Below are positions 15,177 through 22,798 of a stretch of DNA of 37,406 bases, one piece after another. Source of the stretch: Actinomycetota bacterium. GTDB lineage: Bacteria; Actinomycetota; Acidimicrobiia; IMCC26256; PALSA-610. A model generated the notes under the pieces. That model worked only from the letters and a program-made list of their open reading frames with translations. It made no database searches and was not told the DNA's origin. How positions within the stretch are numbered: the first letter of the stretch is position 1; each line of letters begins with the position of its first letter. The DNA is taken from assembly GCA_003134555.1 (NCBI GenBank), contig PLBO01000122.1, positions 1 through 37,406 of the forward strand, in the 5' to 3' direction. The translations under genes and the position numbers were made by a program.

Positions 15177-16006
15177 CAGTGCCCACCCTCGGAGAGGGGG
15201 ACGAGCGTGACGGTCTTGCCCGCGCGCAACTTCAGCTCGGCCGCCGCCGACCGCTGGTCGAACGCCAGCGCGCACATGCCGTAGGAATCGACGACCAGCG
15301 CGAGCTCGGACGGCTTGGCCTCGGCGAACGCCGTGACCCAGTGGGCCCGCCGATCTTCACCGCCGATCGTCACGCCTACGAATCCGCCCGGCGCGACCCC
15401 GCGAACGACCAGCTGCTCGGGCGCGACGTTGAGCTGACAATTGCCGTAGTGGTCGACCCACAACACCTCACCCGCGATCGTCCCGTCGTCGTCCTCTCGC
15501 GGCAGCGGCACCAGGCCGGGCGCCAGACCCGCGGGATCGACCGGCGAGCCCAACGCCTCGATCGGCACACCGGCGGCGAGGTACGCGGCGGCCGGGGCCA
15601 TCACGTCGCGTCCCGCGAAGGTCGGTCCGGGCGCGACGAGCTGACGGTCGGGATTGTCGAGGGACACGATCCGCTGCGGCCCGCCGAGCATCGCGACGGC
15701 CGGAGCAAGCAGGCCGTTGTCGGGCCCGACCAGGAAACCGTCCTCGACCTCGACTGCGATGCACCGCCGTTCGGTTGCGACGCCCGGGTCGACGACCGCC
15801 AGGACGACACCATCGGGCAGGTACTGAACGGCCCGAACGAGTGCAAGCGCCCCCGCGCGTACGTCGAAGGGGGCGATGTCGTGCGTGATGTCGACGATCC
15901 GGAGGTCCGGCGTGACGTCGAGCATCACCGCGTGGCATACGCCGACGAACTCGTCGACGAGGCCGTAATCGGACAGGAACGAGACGAACGGCGGACGATC
16001 GGACAC
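15176..16006 (-). CDS. SAM hydroxide adenosyltransferase (DUF62 family)
   Basis: Family related to SAM chlorinase/fluorinase; the common members hydrolyse S-adenosylmethionine to adenosine and methionine. Motifs: FLSDYGLVDEFVG near residue 10, IVDITHDIAPFDVRAGA, VVDPGVATERRCIAVE, GPDNGLL, FAGRDVMAPAAAYLA, and DHYGNCQLN in the C-terminal domain. 276 residues is the normal size. The halogen-specific insert of the true fluorinases is not seen. The GTG start has no ribosome site but TAACTT lies 6 nt upstream. A tiny membrane peptide is coupled at its 3' end. Confidence 0.9.
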   Translation of the reverse strand: MSDRPPFVSFLSDYGLVDEFVGVCHAVMLDVTPDLRIVDITHDIAPFDVRAGALALVRAVQYLPDGVVLAVVDPGVATERRCIAVEVEDGFLVGPDNGLLAPAVAMLGGPQRIVSLDNPDRQLVAPGPTFAGRDVMAPAAAYLAAGVPIEALGSPVDPAGLAPGLVPLPREDDDGTIAGEVLWVDHYGNCQLNVAPEQLVVRGVAPGGFVGVTIGGEDRRAHWVTAFAEAKPSELALVVDSYGMCALAFDQRSAAAELKLRAGKTVTLVPLSEGGH

Positions 16007-16012
16007 CGGGCG

Positions 16013-16018
16013 AAGTTA
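16013..16018 (-). promoter_or_regulatory. TAnnnT hexamer, likely leaderless promoter
   Basis: TAACTT on the minus strand, six nt before the GTG of the SAM hydroxide adenosyltransferase gene. Confidence 0.5.
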
Positions 16019-16083
16019 CCGCCCAGCTTCTCGAGCGCCCCGGTCGACAACGCCCGGCGCATGCTTACATGTTCGACCGAGGG

Positions 16084-16278
16084 TCAGCCGGCCTGGGTGT
16101 AGCGCGAAGACAGATACGCATCGACGTCGGGTTCCGATACCCGGAACGATCGACCGACCCGCACCGCGGGTAGCTCACCGGCCTTGATCAGCCGGTAGAC
16201 GGTCATCGACGACACCCGCATCAGATCCGCGACTTCCTGCACCGTGAGAAAGCGCGACTTGCTGAGTCCATTGCCCAC
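16084..16278 (-). CDS. Excisionase/BldC-like helix-turn-helix DNA-binding protein
   Basis: 64 residues that are nearly all one MerR-like winged HTH domain: RFLTVQEVADLMRVSSMTVY, then RLIKAGELPAVRVGRSFRV and a C-terminal DVDAYLSSRY. Such small proteins occur beside proC in many actinobacteria (Rv0500A in M. tuberculosis), and proC lies two genes upstream here. The GTG at 16278 is preferred because GGGAG lies at good distance and a promoter can be drawn just upstream. An alternative ATG at 16386 overlaps the upstream gene stop but has no ribosome site and would add 36 unconserved residues. Confidence 0.85.
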   Translation of the reverse strand: MGNGLSKSRFLTVQEVADLMRVSSMTVYRLIKAGELPAVRVGRSFRVSEPDVDAYLSSRYTQAG

Positions 16279-16313
16279 GCGGAGACTCCCTACTCCCTGA
16301 CCGCTGGAAAATG

Positions 16314-16356
16314 AGCGTACGCCCGTGGGCCGGGAGTTGTCGAGCGTCAACTCCCG
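16314..16356 (-). promoter_or_regulatory. Promoter with inverted-repeat operator for the HTH gene
   Basis: Perfect inverted repeat CGGGAGTTG-N8-CAACTCCCG at 16331-16356. On the minus strand TCGACA (16338-16343) and TACGCT (16314-16319) form a -35/-10 pair 18 nt apart, so the repeat overlies the -35. It is a good candidate operator, perhaps for the HTH protein itself. Confidence 0.5.
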
Positions 16357-16382
16357 TTGTGCGTGAGAGGTCACATTTTCGA

Positions 16383-17237
16383 TCATTGGTCGATCACGGA
16401 CGCCGCCGCGGGCGGCTCTGGACCTGCCTCGGAACCGGCGATGAGGTCCTCGAGCGCGCAGTAGCCCCGCGCCGGGCGATCGGTGCGCATGGGCACGAGC
16501 GTGCAGCGCCCGCCGATGGCCGCCGCGAGCGCCAGACCGGGCCGGTCGAGCCCGGCGAACGCGACGACCTCGATGCCGCTCTCCCACGCGACCTCCGCGA
16601 ACGGGCCGTCGGCGATCACGAGCGCCGGCCTCGGGATCGCGAACATCCACTCGCGGGCAGCCTCACCGTCACGCGTGTCGCACAGCGCGCCGCCGTCGCT
16701 GACCACCGCGACGCCGCCGACCCACCGCAACCAGCGGGGGGTCCGGCCGTCGGCACGGATCGGACCGAAATCGGCGAGATCGACGACGTCGGCACCGTTG
16801 TCGCGCGCGAGTCGCGCGAACGAGAGGTGCAAGGTCACGAGCGACGCCGGGTAGGCCGTCGCTATCGCCACGCGTGCGCCGCTCGTCGCGACTTCGAGCA
16901 CCCGCGCCACGGCGGTACGAGTCGCGGCGATCGTGCGCGAGGCGTCGATGACCGCCACGTCGGCCGTCGCACCGAACGCGCCGGTGACAGCTGTCCAGGC
17001 GTCGACCGAAGTGAGCCCCGCCATCGGCGCGAGCTCGCCGAGCGCGCGGCGGTCGCCGTTCGCCAGGCGCTCGACGATCCGGCGCAACTCGTTCGACCCT
17101 GGTCCGGATCCTCCGGTGCCCGCGACCTTCGACCGTTCGATCAACACCTCGAGCGTCGGTGGCGGCGCGGGTCGCGAGACTTCGACTCGAGGCTCGAGCT
17201 TCGGGGGACGGTTGCGGGCGGGCCTCACGTCATGCAC
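16383..17237 (-). CDS. Conserved-looking cytoplasmic protein of unknown function
   Basis: 284 residues without a membrane segment. The N-terminal 50 residues are Pro/Arg-rich; the rest alternates hydrophobic strands and helices (VAVIDASRTIAATRTAVARV, ARVAIATAYPASLVTL, GIEVVAFAGLDRPGLALAAA), suggesting a Rossmann-like alpha/beta fold. A vague likeness to an actinobacterial family annotated as phosphatases was considered but no catalytic motif is clear. It lies between proC and the HTH gene in one direction, 12 nt after the proC stop, so it is probably co-transcribed with proC. The GTG start at 17237 has no good ribosome site; GTG 17228 is possible. Confidence 0.7.
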   Translation of the reverse strand: MHDVRPARNRPPKLEPRVEVSRPAPPPTLEVLIERSKVAGTGGSGPGSNELRRIVERLANGDRRALGELAPMAGLTSVDAWTAVTGAFGATADVAVIDASRTIAATRTAVARVLEVATSGARVAIATAYPASLVTLHLSFARLARDNGADVVDLADFGPIRADGRTPRWLRWVGGVAVVSDGGALCDTRDGEAAREWMFAIPRPALVIADGPFAEVAWESGIEVVAFAGLDRPGLALAAAIGGRCTLVPMRTDRPARGYCALEDLIAGSEAGPEPPAAASVIDQ

Positions 17238-17249
17238 TCGGAGGGCATG

Positions 17250-18053
17250 TCATTGCGCGCCGAGCTCGCGCGACCGGAGTGTCGCCGCGCTCACTGCGTC
17301 GAGGAGCGCCGCGCGCAGACCGTGCTCCTCGAGCGCGCGCAGTCCGGCCGCGGTCGTGCCGCCCGGCGACGTCACGGCGGCACGCAGCGTTTCGGGTCCG
17401 GACGGATCCCGGGCGAGCAGCGTGGCGGAGCCCAGCAAGGTCTGGACGACGAGCTTGGTCGCGACGTCTCGCGCGAGCCCGACGAGCACGCCCGCTTCGA
17501 TCATCGCCTCGGCGACGAGGAACACGTACGCCGGCCCCGATCCCGACAAGCCGGTGACGGCATCGAGCATCGGTTCGGCCACGCGCACGACGATCCCGAC
17601 GGTTCCGAGCAGACGCTCCGCGAGATCGAGGTGTTCGGCGTTTGCCCGACTGCCACCGGCGATCGCAGACGCGCCGAGCCCCACCAATGCGGGCGTGTTG
17701 GGCATCGCCCGCACCACCGGGCGCGAGGGCGCGAACGACTCGAGCTGCGCGATCGTCACGCCCGCCGCGATCGACAGCACGAGAGTGCCCGGACCGAGCG
17801 CAGGTGACGCCGTCTCGAGCGTCGCTTCGACGTCTCCCGGCTTCACCGCGACGACGACGACGTCGGCGTCGGCCACGGCCCACGCCGCGCTCGGCACCAC
17901 GCGCACCTTCGGAAATTGCTGCTCGAGGGCGACGCGCCGCTCACCGTCGATCTCCGCGATCGACAGCGCGTCGGCTTCCCAGCGGCCGTCGAGCAGGCCG
18001 CCGAGGAGGGCCGCGCCCATCTTTCCGCCACCGAGCAGCGCGACGCGTGACAT
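17250..18053 (-). CDS. proC: Pyrroline-5-carboxylate reductase
   Basis: NAD(P)H-dependent last step of proline synthesis. Starts MSRVALLGGGKMGAALLGGL (dinucleotide loop), with VVVAVKPGDVE, VRAMPNTPALVG, LSGSGPAYVFLVAEAM and the C-terminal VTSPGGTTAAGL signature. 267 residues is standard. I chose the ATG at 18053 because it gives the normal N-terminus and has TACCCT seven nt upstream; the open frame continues 69 codons further without family similarity. Confidence 0.95.
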   Translation of the reverse strand: MSRVALLGGGKMGAALLGGLLDGRWEADALSIAEIDGERRVALEQQFPKVRVVPSAAWAVADADVVVVAVKPGDVEATLETASPALGPGTLVLSIAAGVTIAQLESFAPSRPVVRAMPNTPALVGLGASAIAGGSRANAEHLDLAERLLGTVGIVVRVAEPMLDAVTGLSGSGPAYVFLVAEAMIEAGVLVGLARDVATKLVVQTLLGSATLLARDPSGPETLRAAVTSPGGTTAAGLRALEEHGLRAALLDAVSAATLRSRELGAQ

Positions 18054-18292
18054 CTTCGCGAGGGTACCGCCGCAACGGTCACCGACGGCTGTTGCGGGCG
18101 CGACTCGCGCACCGGGCCGGCGACCGGTTCCGAACCGATCGCAGACGAGCCCGGGCCCGAGGAACCTTCGGATCCGACCCCGCACTTCCCCGAACGGAGC
18201 CGACCCTCCCGCACCTCGGGCCCGTCGACAAAATGAAAGTAGCACGCGGTCCATACGCACTACAAGACTACTTCAGACATTTTTACAGGATC
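18054..18292. other. Intergenic region with proC promoter and an AT-rich patch
   Basis: Holds TACCCT on the minus strand (18061-18066), seven nt before proC, a likely leaderless promoter. From about 18228 to 18300 the sequence is clearly poorer in G+C than its surroundings (runs such as ACAAAATGAAAG and CATTTTTACAG). No gene or strong hairpin is seen in it; it lies just downstream of the YbjN gene stop. Confidence 0.45.
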
Positions 18293-18745
18293 TCAGCTCT
18301 TGGCGAAGCCGATCCGGATCGCGGGCTGAAACCACCGTTCCACGAGCTCGTAGAGCACCCCGATGATGCGGTCGAGCTGCGCGACATCGAGATGCTCGAG
18401 CAGCACGCGACCGAGGAGATAGACGTCGCCATCGGGCCCGATCGAGAAGTGCGCGCCGTACGTCTGATGGTTGCGCGCCAACAGGAACCGGTACAGCTCG
18501 AGCTGATTCGTCGGCGGATCCGGCATGAAGTACACCTCGTACCGCAGCGTGCGCTGGTGCAGATCGAAGTAGATCGTCGCCGCGTCGCGACCGTCGCACC
18601 CGAAGCGGACGTACCACCGCGGGATCTCCGGGTCGTACTCGACGGTCTGGACCCACGGCTCGTTCGCGACCTGGCCTTCGAGGTGCGCCGCGATCAGATC
18701 GTGCCGCGCCTGGCGCGCCTGTGGATCGAGTGGCTCGTCGGTCAC
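18293..18745 (-). CDS. YbjN domain protein
   Basis: 150-residue cytoplasmic protein of the YbjN / type III secretion chaperone-like fold: alternating strands such as PRWYVRFGCDGRDAATIYFD and TLRYEVYFMPDPP, then FLLARNHQTYGAHFSIGPDG. The exact function of this family is unknown. It follows mshA by 16 nt with AGAGG in front of its GTG, and in mycobacteria a YbjN protein (Rv0487) also follows mshA (Rv0486), which supports both calls. Confidence 0.85.
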   Translation of the reverse strand: MTDEPLDPQARQARHDLIAAHLEGQVANEPWVQTVEYDPEIPRWYVRFGCDGRDAATIYFDLHQRTLRYEVYFMPDPPTNQLELYRFLLARNHQTYGAHFSIGPDGDVYLLGRVLLEHLDVAQLDRIIGVLYELVERWFQPAIRIGFAKS

Positions 18746-18761
18746 CCGCGGCGCCTCTGAC

Positions 18762-19985
18762 TCAGTCGCAGCGCACGAGTCCGCGCGATACGAGATCGCC
18801 GTAGAGCCGGCGAAGTCGCCCTGCGGTCATGCTCCACGAATACCGCTTGGATCGCGCGGCCGCGCTCACACCCATCTCGCTCGCCCCTATCTCGTCGGCG
18901 AACAACCGTGCGACGGGCGCGGCGAAGTCGTCGGGATCGCGGCCCTCGACGAGGAACCCGGTGTTCTCGTGATCGACCAGAGAGCGCAGGCCGCCGACCG
19001 CGGCGGCGACCACCGGCGTACCGCACGCAGCGGCTTCCAGCGCGACCAACCCGAACGACTCCGAGCGAGACGGCACGATGCACACGTCGGCCGCCCGGTA
19101 GTAGTCGGCGAGACGATCGTGGCGCCGGGGGCTCACCCAGTGGATCTGGGCGGAGACGCCCAGCTCCTCGGCGAGCGCGTGCACCCGGGCTTGTTCGGTA
19201 CTGCCGTCGCGGCCGCTCGGCCCGCCGACGATGACGAGGGCGAGCTTCGGGTCGTCGAGCGCGGCGAGGGCGCGGATCGCGAGGTCGGCGCCCTTCAGCC
19301 GTTGGATCCGGCCGACGAACAGCAAAACGCGCGGCGCGACGATCCCGAGGCGTTGACGCGCGGCGCCGCGGTCACCGGGAACGAAGACGGTGTGGTCGAC
19401 TCCGGGCGGCACGACCTCGATCCGGTCGGGCGCGGCGTCGTACAGGGAGGCGAGCTGCGCCTGCTCGTCGTTCGTGGAAGCGAGCATCAAGTCGGCGCAC
19501 GCGACCACCTCGTGCTCGACGCGCGTCCGGTGCTCGGCGTCGTCGTCGACACCGGCTTCGGCCTTCACGCGCGCGAGCGTGTGGAACGTGGCGACCATCG
19601 GGACGTCGAGCTCGTGCTTCAGGCGGTGCGCGACCGCACCCGAGAGCCAGTAGTTCGCGTGGAGCACGTCGACGGGCTCGCGCTCGAGCATCCGTCGCAT
19701 CGACGCGTCGACGAACGGATCGACGAGCTCCGAGAGCGCGTGCTTCGGCACGGGGGTGCGCGGCCCCGCGTCGACGTGCAGGACCCGGAATCCCGGCTCG
19801 ACCTGCACGAGTACCGGTTGGCCGGCGTGATCGCGACGCGTGTACACGTCACATTCCACGCCGGCCCGGGCGAGGGCGGTCGCGAGCGCCCGGACGTACA
19901 CGTTCATGCCGCCGCCGTCGCCGGTGCCCGGCTGCGCGAGCGGCGACGTGTGCATCGAGAACATTGCGATCCGGCGGACGGACAT
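18762..19985 (-). CDS. mshA: D-inositol-3-phosphate glycosyltransferase (mycothiol synthesis)
   Basis: GT4-family enzyme that joins GlcNAc to inositol-3-phosphate, the first step of mycothiol. The N-terminus MHTSPLAQPGTGDGGGMNVY is diagnostic for MshA; ATFHTLARVKA, the phosphate-binding LFVGRIQRLKGADLAI, and the ESFGLVALEAAACGTPVVA segment with the nucleotide-sugar glutamates follow. Length 407 is slightly short of mycobacterial MshA. TACGAT lies seven nt before the ATG and no ribosome site is seen. Presence of mycothiol synthesis places the organism in Actinomycetota. Confidence 0.95.
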   Translation of the reverse strand: MSVRRIAMFSMHTSPLAQPGTGDGGGMNVYVRALATALARAGVECDVYTRRDHAGQPVLVQVEPGFRVLHVDAGPRTPVPKHALSELVDPFVDASMRRMLEREPVDVLHANYWLSGAVAHRLKHELDVPMVATFHTLARVKAEAGVDDDAEHRTRVEHEVVACADLMLASTNDEQAQLASLYDAAPDRIEVVPPGVDHTVFVPGDRGAARQRLGIVAPRVLLFVGRIQRLKGADLAIRALAALDDPKLALVIVGGPSGRDGSTEQARVHALAEELGVSAQIHWVSPRRHDRLADYYRAADVCIVPSRSESFGLVALEAAACGTPVVAAAVGGLRSLVDHENTGFLVEGRDPDDFAAPVARLFADEIGASEMGVSAAARSKRYSWSMTAGRLRRLYGDLVSRGLVRCD

Positions 19986-19992
19986 CGGCCGG

Positions 19993-19998
19993 ATCGTA
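19993..19998 (-). promoter_or_regulatory. TAnnnT hexamer, likely leaderless mshA promoter
   Basis: TACGAT on the minus strand, seven nt before the mshA ATG. Confidence 0.5.
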
Positions 19999-20051
19999 CC
20001 TAACCCCAGCCGAGGCTCAGGTTCAGATGTGGTGTTCTCGGGCCGGGCGGG

Positions 20052-20444
20052 TCATCCGGCTTCGGCGTCGCGCGAGAGGTTCTCGGCCTGGAACGACCGG
20101 TAGATCTCGACCAGAGCCTGCTTCTGGCGGTCGTTGATCGTGGGATCGGCGACGATCGCCCCTACGGGATCCGTGCCCGCGCGGTTGCCGTCGGGCGAAG
20201 CGTCGAGGATGCCGGCCCGGACGTAGAGCGTCTCGGCGGAGATGCGCAAACCCCGGGCGATCGATTGCAGGATCTCGGCGGAAGGCTTGCGGAGCCCGCG
20301 CTCGATCTGGCTGAGATAGGGATTCGAGATGCCGGCGAGCTCGCTCAGCTTGCGCAGCGAGAGCCGGGCATTGCGGCGCTGATCCCGGATGAACCCGCCG
20401 AGGTCGTGCAGTCGCGCTTCGAGCGACTCGAACGACTCGGACAT
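20052..20444 (-). CDS. XRE-family helix-turn-helix regulator
   Basis: 130 residues with one XRE domain (about 17-72): LGGFIRDQRRNARLSLRKLS, then ELAGISNPYLSQIERGLRKP and LRISAETLYVRAGIL. This sequence type resembles Rv0474 of M. tuberculosis. The C-terminal part (NDRQKQALVEIYRSF) looks like a short helical tail. Its ATG overlaps the stop of the rsiG-like gene (ATGA), so the two are made together and may act in one circuit. Its targets are unknown. Confidence 0.88.
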   Translation of the reverse strand: MSESFESLEARLHDLGGFIRDQRRNARLSLRKLSELAGISNPYLSQIERGLRKPSAEILQSIARGLRISAETLYVRAGILDASPDGNRAGTDPVGAIVADPTINDRQKQALVEIYRSFQAENLSRDAEAG

Positions 20445-20959
20445 CAGCCTGCCGTCCCGGCAACCTGCCGCTCCGCGATCTCGCCTTCGACCGCGTCGAT
20501 CACTTCGTGCATCCGGTGCCGGAGCTCGGAGAGCTCACGTTCGAACGCGTGCAAGCGCTCGATCGTCGACTCCAGCTCGTCGTCGGGGAGCAGCGGGAGA
20601 TGCGCGAGCGTGGTGTCGGCAACCAGCTGCTCACGACCGTCGGGCCAGTGCAGCTCGACGCCCGGGGAGTCGGGCGGCGGCACGCGGGTGTCGGTGATCG
20701 ATGACCGGCCGGACTCCGCGCTCAGGATGCGCGGCAGGTCCTTGACCAGATCCTCGACGGTGCCCCCGAGGGCCCGGCGCTCGTGCTCGGCCTCCAGGAT
20801 CTCGATCCGAGCCTGCGCGAGCCGGCGCCGGTACGACAGTGCGTTCTCGACGTCGTTGCATTCCGCCTTCATGGCCCGCAACTCGTCGACCGGCCGCGCG
20901 TCGAGTGCGGCAACGAACGCGGGATCGATCAGTCGCTGGATCCGTTCCGTCGGAATCAC
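20444..20959 (-). CDS. rsiG: RsiG/AmfC-like protein, putative c-di-GMP-responsive anti-sigma factor
   Basis: 171 residues, two long helices joined by a linker. Each helix carries a match to the c-di-GMP-binding motif of Streptomyces RsiG, E-x3-S-x2-R-x3-Q-x3-D. Helix 1: Glu38, Ser42, Arg45, Gln49, Glu53 (last position Glu for Asp). Helix 2: Glu140, Ser144, Arg147, His151, Asp155 (His for Gln). In Streptomyces RsiG with bound c-di-GMP sequesters the sporulation factor sigma WhiG; older databases call it aerial mycelium formation protein AmfC. No sigma gene is visible in the window. The GTG start has AGAGG upstream and a TAGAGT hexamer at 20989-20994. Function by homology is inferred, but the doubled motif makes the family call fairly strong. 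Confidence 0.8.
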   Translation of the reverse strand: MIPTERIQRLIDPAFVAALDARPVDELRAMKAECNDVENALSYRRRLAQARIEILEAEHERRALGGTVEDLVKDLPRILSAESGRSSITDTRVPPPDSPGVELHWPDGREQLVADTTLAHLPLLPDDELESTIERLHAFERELSELRHRMHEVIDAVEGEIAERQVAGTAG

Positions 20960-20988
20960 CTCTCGAACCTCTGACGACCGGAGCGCTC

Positions 20989-20994
20989 ACTCTA
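20989..20994 (-). promoter_or_regulatory. Possible -10 element of the rsiG-XRE operon
   Basis: TAGAGT on the minus strand, 29 nt before the GTG; leaves room for a short leader with an AGAGG ribosome site. Confidence 0.35.
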
Positions 20995-21003
20995 CCCGTG
21001 GTC

Positions 21004-22104
21004 TCAGCAGTGAGCAGCCAGCGTGGCGTAGGGATCGATCGCGCGGCCGTTCGGACCACCGGGCCGGATCTCGAAGTGCAGATGGGTCGGGCCGCCGGAC
21101 GCGTCGCCCGTGTTGCCGACATGACCGATCAGCTCGCCGGCGTTGACGCCCCGCGCCCCGCCGACGTAGTCGCTGAGGTGCGCGTAGTAATAGGTGTTCC
21201 CGTCGTGCCCTTGCACGTACGCGGCCAGGCCGCCGAGTCGATCGCTCTGGAAGAACACCGAACCGTTGGTGACCGCGACCAGGGGAGTACCACCGGGGGA
21301 GAACATGTCGTTGCCCTGGTGTCGCCGACCGCCGCCGCGCGGCGCGCCGAAGGTGTCGGTGAACGAGACCGGACCCTGGACCGGGCACACCCAATTGCCG
21401 CGCACGATGATCTGACCCGCGGTCCCACCGCCGCTCGAGGCGTTGTTCGCCGAGCGGCTGACGGCCTGAGCGCGCGCGGCCGCAAGGATCGCCGAGGCCT
21501 CCCGAACGCGTCGCTGCGCCACGAGCTGCGCGCGCACGTCGCGCTCGGCCTGCCCCGCCCCCGCGAGCGCGCGCTCTGCGTCGCGCTCTTGGGTTTTCAT
21601 CGTTGCGAGCGCCGATTTCGCGTGCGCCATCTCGTCGTGCAGCGCGGTCTGGTGGTCGTGCAGCTCGCCCGTCACCGCGGCAAGTTGCGCGAGCACCTCT
21701 TCGCCCTGCGCGTTGACGCCGTTCAGCATCGTCGCCCGCCGCGCCGCGTCCAAGACGTCGGAACCATTGCCGAAGACGTCGTCGAGCATGAGCGAACCGC
21801 GCTTGTACGCGACGACGGCGCGTGCGCGGCCGAGCGCCGCCAGGTGTTGCTGTTGGCCGGTGAGCGTCAGGATCGTGCGCTGGGTCGACGCCTGCTCGTC
21901 CTGCAGGTCGTAGTAGCGCGTCTGCGCGGCCTCGAAGGCGGCGGTCGCCCGGTTGTCGGCCTTCTGGGCTGCGGTGACGCGCGCAACGGCGATTGCGAGC
22001 GGATCGGACGCGGCGCCGGCTGCCGTCGGCGGCGTCAGCAGCGCGACTGCGACGGCCGCGAGGAGCACGCGCCGCACGAGCGAAGACGGGACGTGGATGC
22101 GCAC
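21004..22104 (-). CDS. Secreted coiled-coil M23 (LytM) peptidase
   Basis: Cell-wall endopeptidase, 366 residues. Signal peptide at about 1-32 (RRVLLAAVAVALLTPPTAAG), a long coiled coil (about 35-215), then the M23 domain with zinc ligands His262 and Asp266 (HQGND), His309 (YYAHL) and His341/His343 (THLHFE); the zinc and catalytic histidines are all present. The architecture is that of EnvC/PcsB-like hydrolases or activators, but here the active site looks intact. The coiled coil is clearly related to that of the Rpf-like protein at 32774-33823. The GTG start lies inside the 3' part of the MoaD-like reading frame, with TAGCGT ten nt upstream. Confidence 0.9.
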   Translation of the reverse strand: MRIHVPSSLVRRVLLAAVAVALLTPPTAAGAASDPLAIAVARVTAAQKADNRATAAFEAAQTRYYDLQDEQASTQRTILTLTGQQQHLAALGRARAVVAYKRGSLMLDDVFGNGSDVLDAARRATMLNGVNAQGEEVLAQLAAVTGELHDHQTALHDEMAHAKSALATMKTQERDAERALAGAGQAERDVRAQLVAQRRVREASAILAAARAQAVSRSANNASSGGGTAGQIIVRGNWVCPVQGPVSFTDTFGAPRGGGRRHQGNDMFSPGGTPLVAVTNGSVFFQSDRLGGLAAYVQGHDGNTYYYAHLSDYVGGARGVNAGELIGHVGNTGDASGGPTHLHFEIRPGGPNGRAIDPYATLAAHC

Positions 22105-22433
22105 GAGCGGTCGAACGCTAACAGAGCGAGGTCCGACGGGCGCGCGAGAACGGCCGCGATCGCCCGAGATCCGCCCCCGGCGCCGCCACTGACCGGCGGC
22201 AGCACTGCGATCTCGTCGTCGTCGCCCAGTGCGGTCGCCCGATCGGCCTTCGGCTCGTCGCCGTTGATCCAGACCCGAGCGGTGGTCAGCACTTGCGCGA
22301 AGGGCTCGCCGTAGCGGTCGACCGCGTCGGCGAGAAGGCGTTCGAGCGGTGCGCCGGACGCGAGCTCGAACTCGTCGCGGCTGCGGCCCGCGGCTTCCCG
22401 AGCCGAGGCAAACAGCAGCAGCCGGACGATCAC
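22035..22433 (-). CDS. MoaD/ThiS-like sulfur carrier with a C-terminal extension
   Basis: Beta-grasp sulfur carrier, probably MoaD-type (molybdopterin synthase small subunit). Residues 1-84 are a complete domain: IVRLLLFASAREAAG at the start, VWINGDE, and DDDEIAVLPPVSGG ending in the diglycine (83-84) that should be the C-terminus. Here the frame goes on for 48 residues, through a Gly-rich stretch, a rare TTA codon and four cysteines, and overlaps the M23 signal peptide by 70 nt. Either the tail is removed by a protease, as known for some carriers, or a stop codon has been lost. The GTG overlaps the preceding DksA-like stop by 4 nt. Confidence 0.75.
   Translation of the reverse strand: MIVRLLLFASAREAAGRSRDEFELASGAPLERLLADAVDRYGEPFAQVLTTARVWINGDEPKADRATALGDDDEIAVLPPVSGGAGGGSRAIAAVLARPSDLALLAFDRSCASTSRLRSCGACSSRPSQSRC
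22115..22120 (-). promoter_or_regulatory. TAnnnT hexamer, likely promoter of the M23 gene
   Basis: TAGCGT on the minus strand, ten nt before the GTG, located within the C-terminal extension of the MoaD-like frame. Confidence 0.4.
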
Positions 22434-22792
22434 GACCTGGCGGGCGGAACGTTCGTGCGTGCGGTCGGGAGTGCTTCGAGTCGTTCCGGGTCGATGGGAT
22501 CACCCGTGACCTCGTCGACGCCGAACGTTCCGTCGTCGAGCCGCTGCAACGCGGCCTCGATCTCCGCGAGATCCGTCTCGAGCCCTTCGAGGATAGCGAG
22601 GTCCTTCTCGCGCTCGAACATCTCCGAAGCTTGATCGGCCGGATGCTGGTCGTAGTGCGTCAGGTCGCCGGAGTGCGCGGCCTGCTCTTCGTCGAGACCT
22701 TCGCTTCGCAACTCCGAGATGAGCCCTCCGACGCGAGCGCGCTCGCGCTCGAGCCGCTCGCGAACCGCGGTCTCGTCCACGTCATTCTCCAT
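22430..22792 (-). CDS. DksA/TraR-like protein lacking the zinc-finger cysteines
   Basis: 120 residues with a coiled-coil start (ERLERERARVGGLISELRS), the DQHPADQASEMFEREKDLAI segment typical of actinobacterial DksA/TraR proteins, and the finger region FGVDEVTGDPIDPERLEALP. All four zinc cysteines are replaced: Asp93, Thr96, Asn114 and Pro117. Zinc-free DksA paralogues are known in Pseudomonas. A role in modulating RNA polymerase is inferred. TAGCCT lies six nt before the ATG, with no ribosome site. Confidence 0.82.
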   Translation of the reverse strand: MENDVDETAVRERLERERARVGGLISELRSEGLDEEQAAHSGDLTHYDQHPADQASEMFEREKDLAILEGLETDLAEIEAALQRLDDGTFGVDEVTGDPIDPERLEALPTARTNVPPARS

Positions 22793-22798
22793 GTCAGC

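Noticed and set aside
16279-16386. N-terminal extension of the HTH protein from ATG 16386
   Set aside because: No ribosome site, extension unlike the family, and it would place the promoter-like repeat inside the coding region.
18233-18300. AT-rich patch with an ATG-initiated plus-strand frame reading MKVARGPYALQDYF
   Set aside because: The frame runs antisense into the YbjN gene, has no ribosome site or TAnnnT hexamer, and its later codons are a shadow of that gene.
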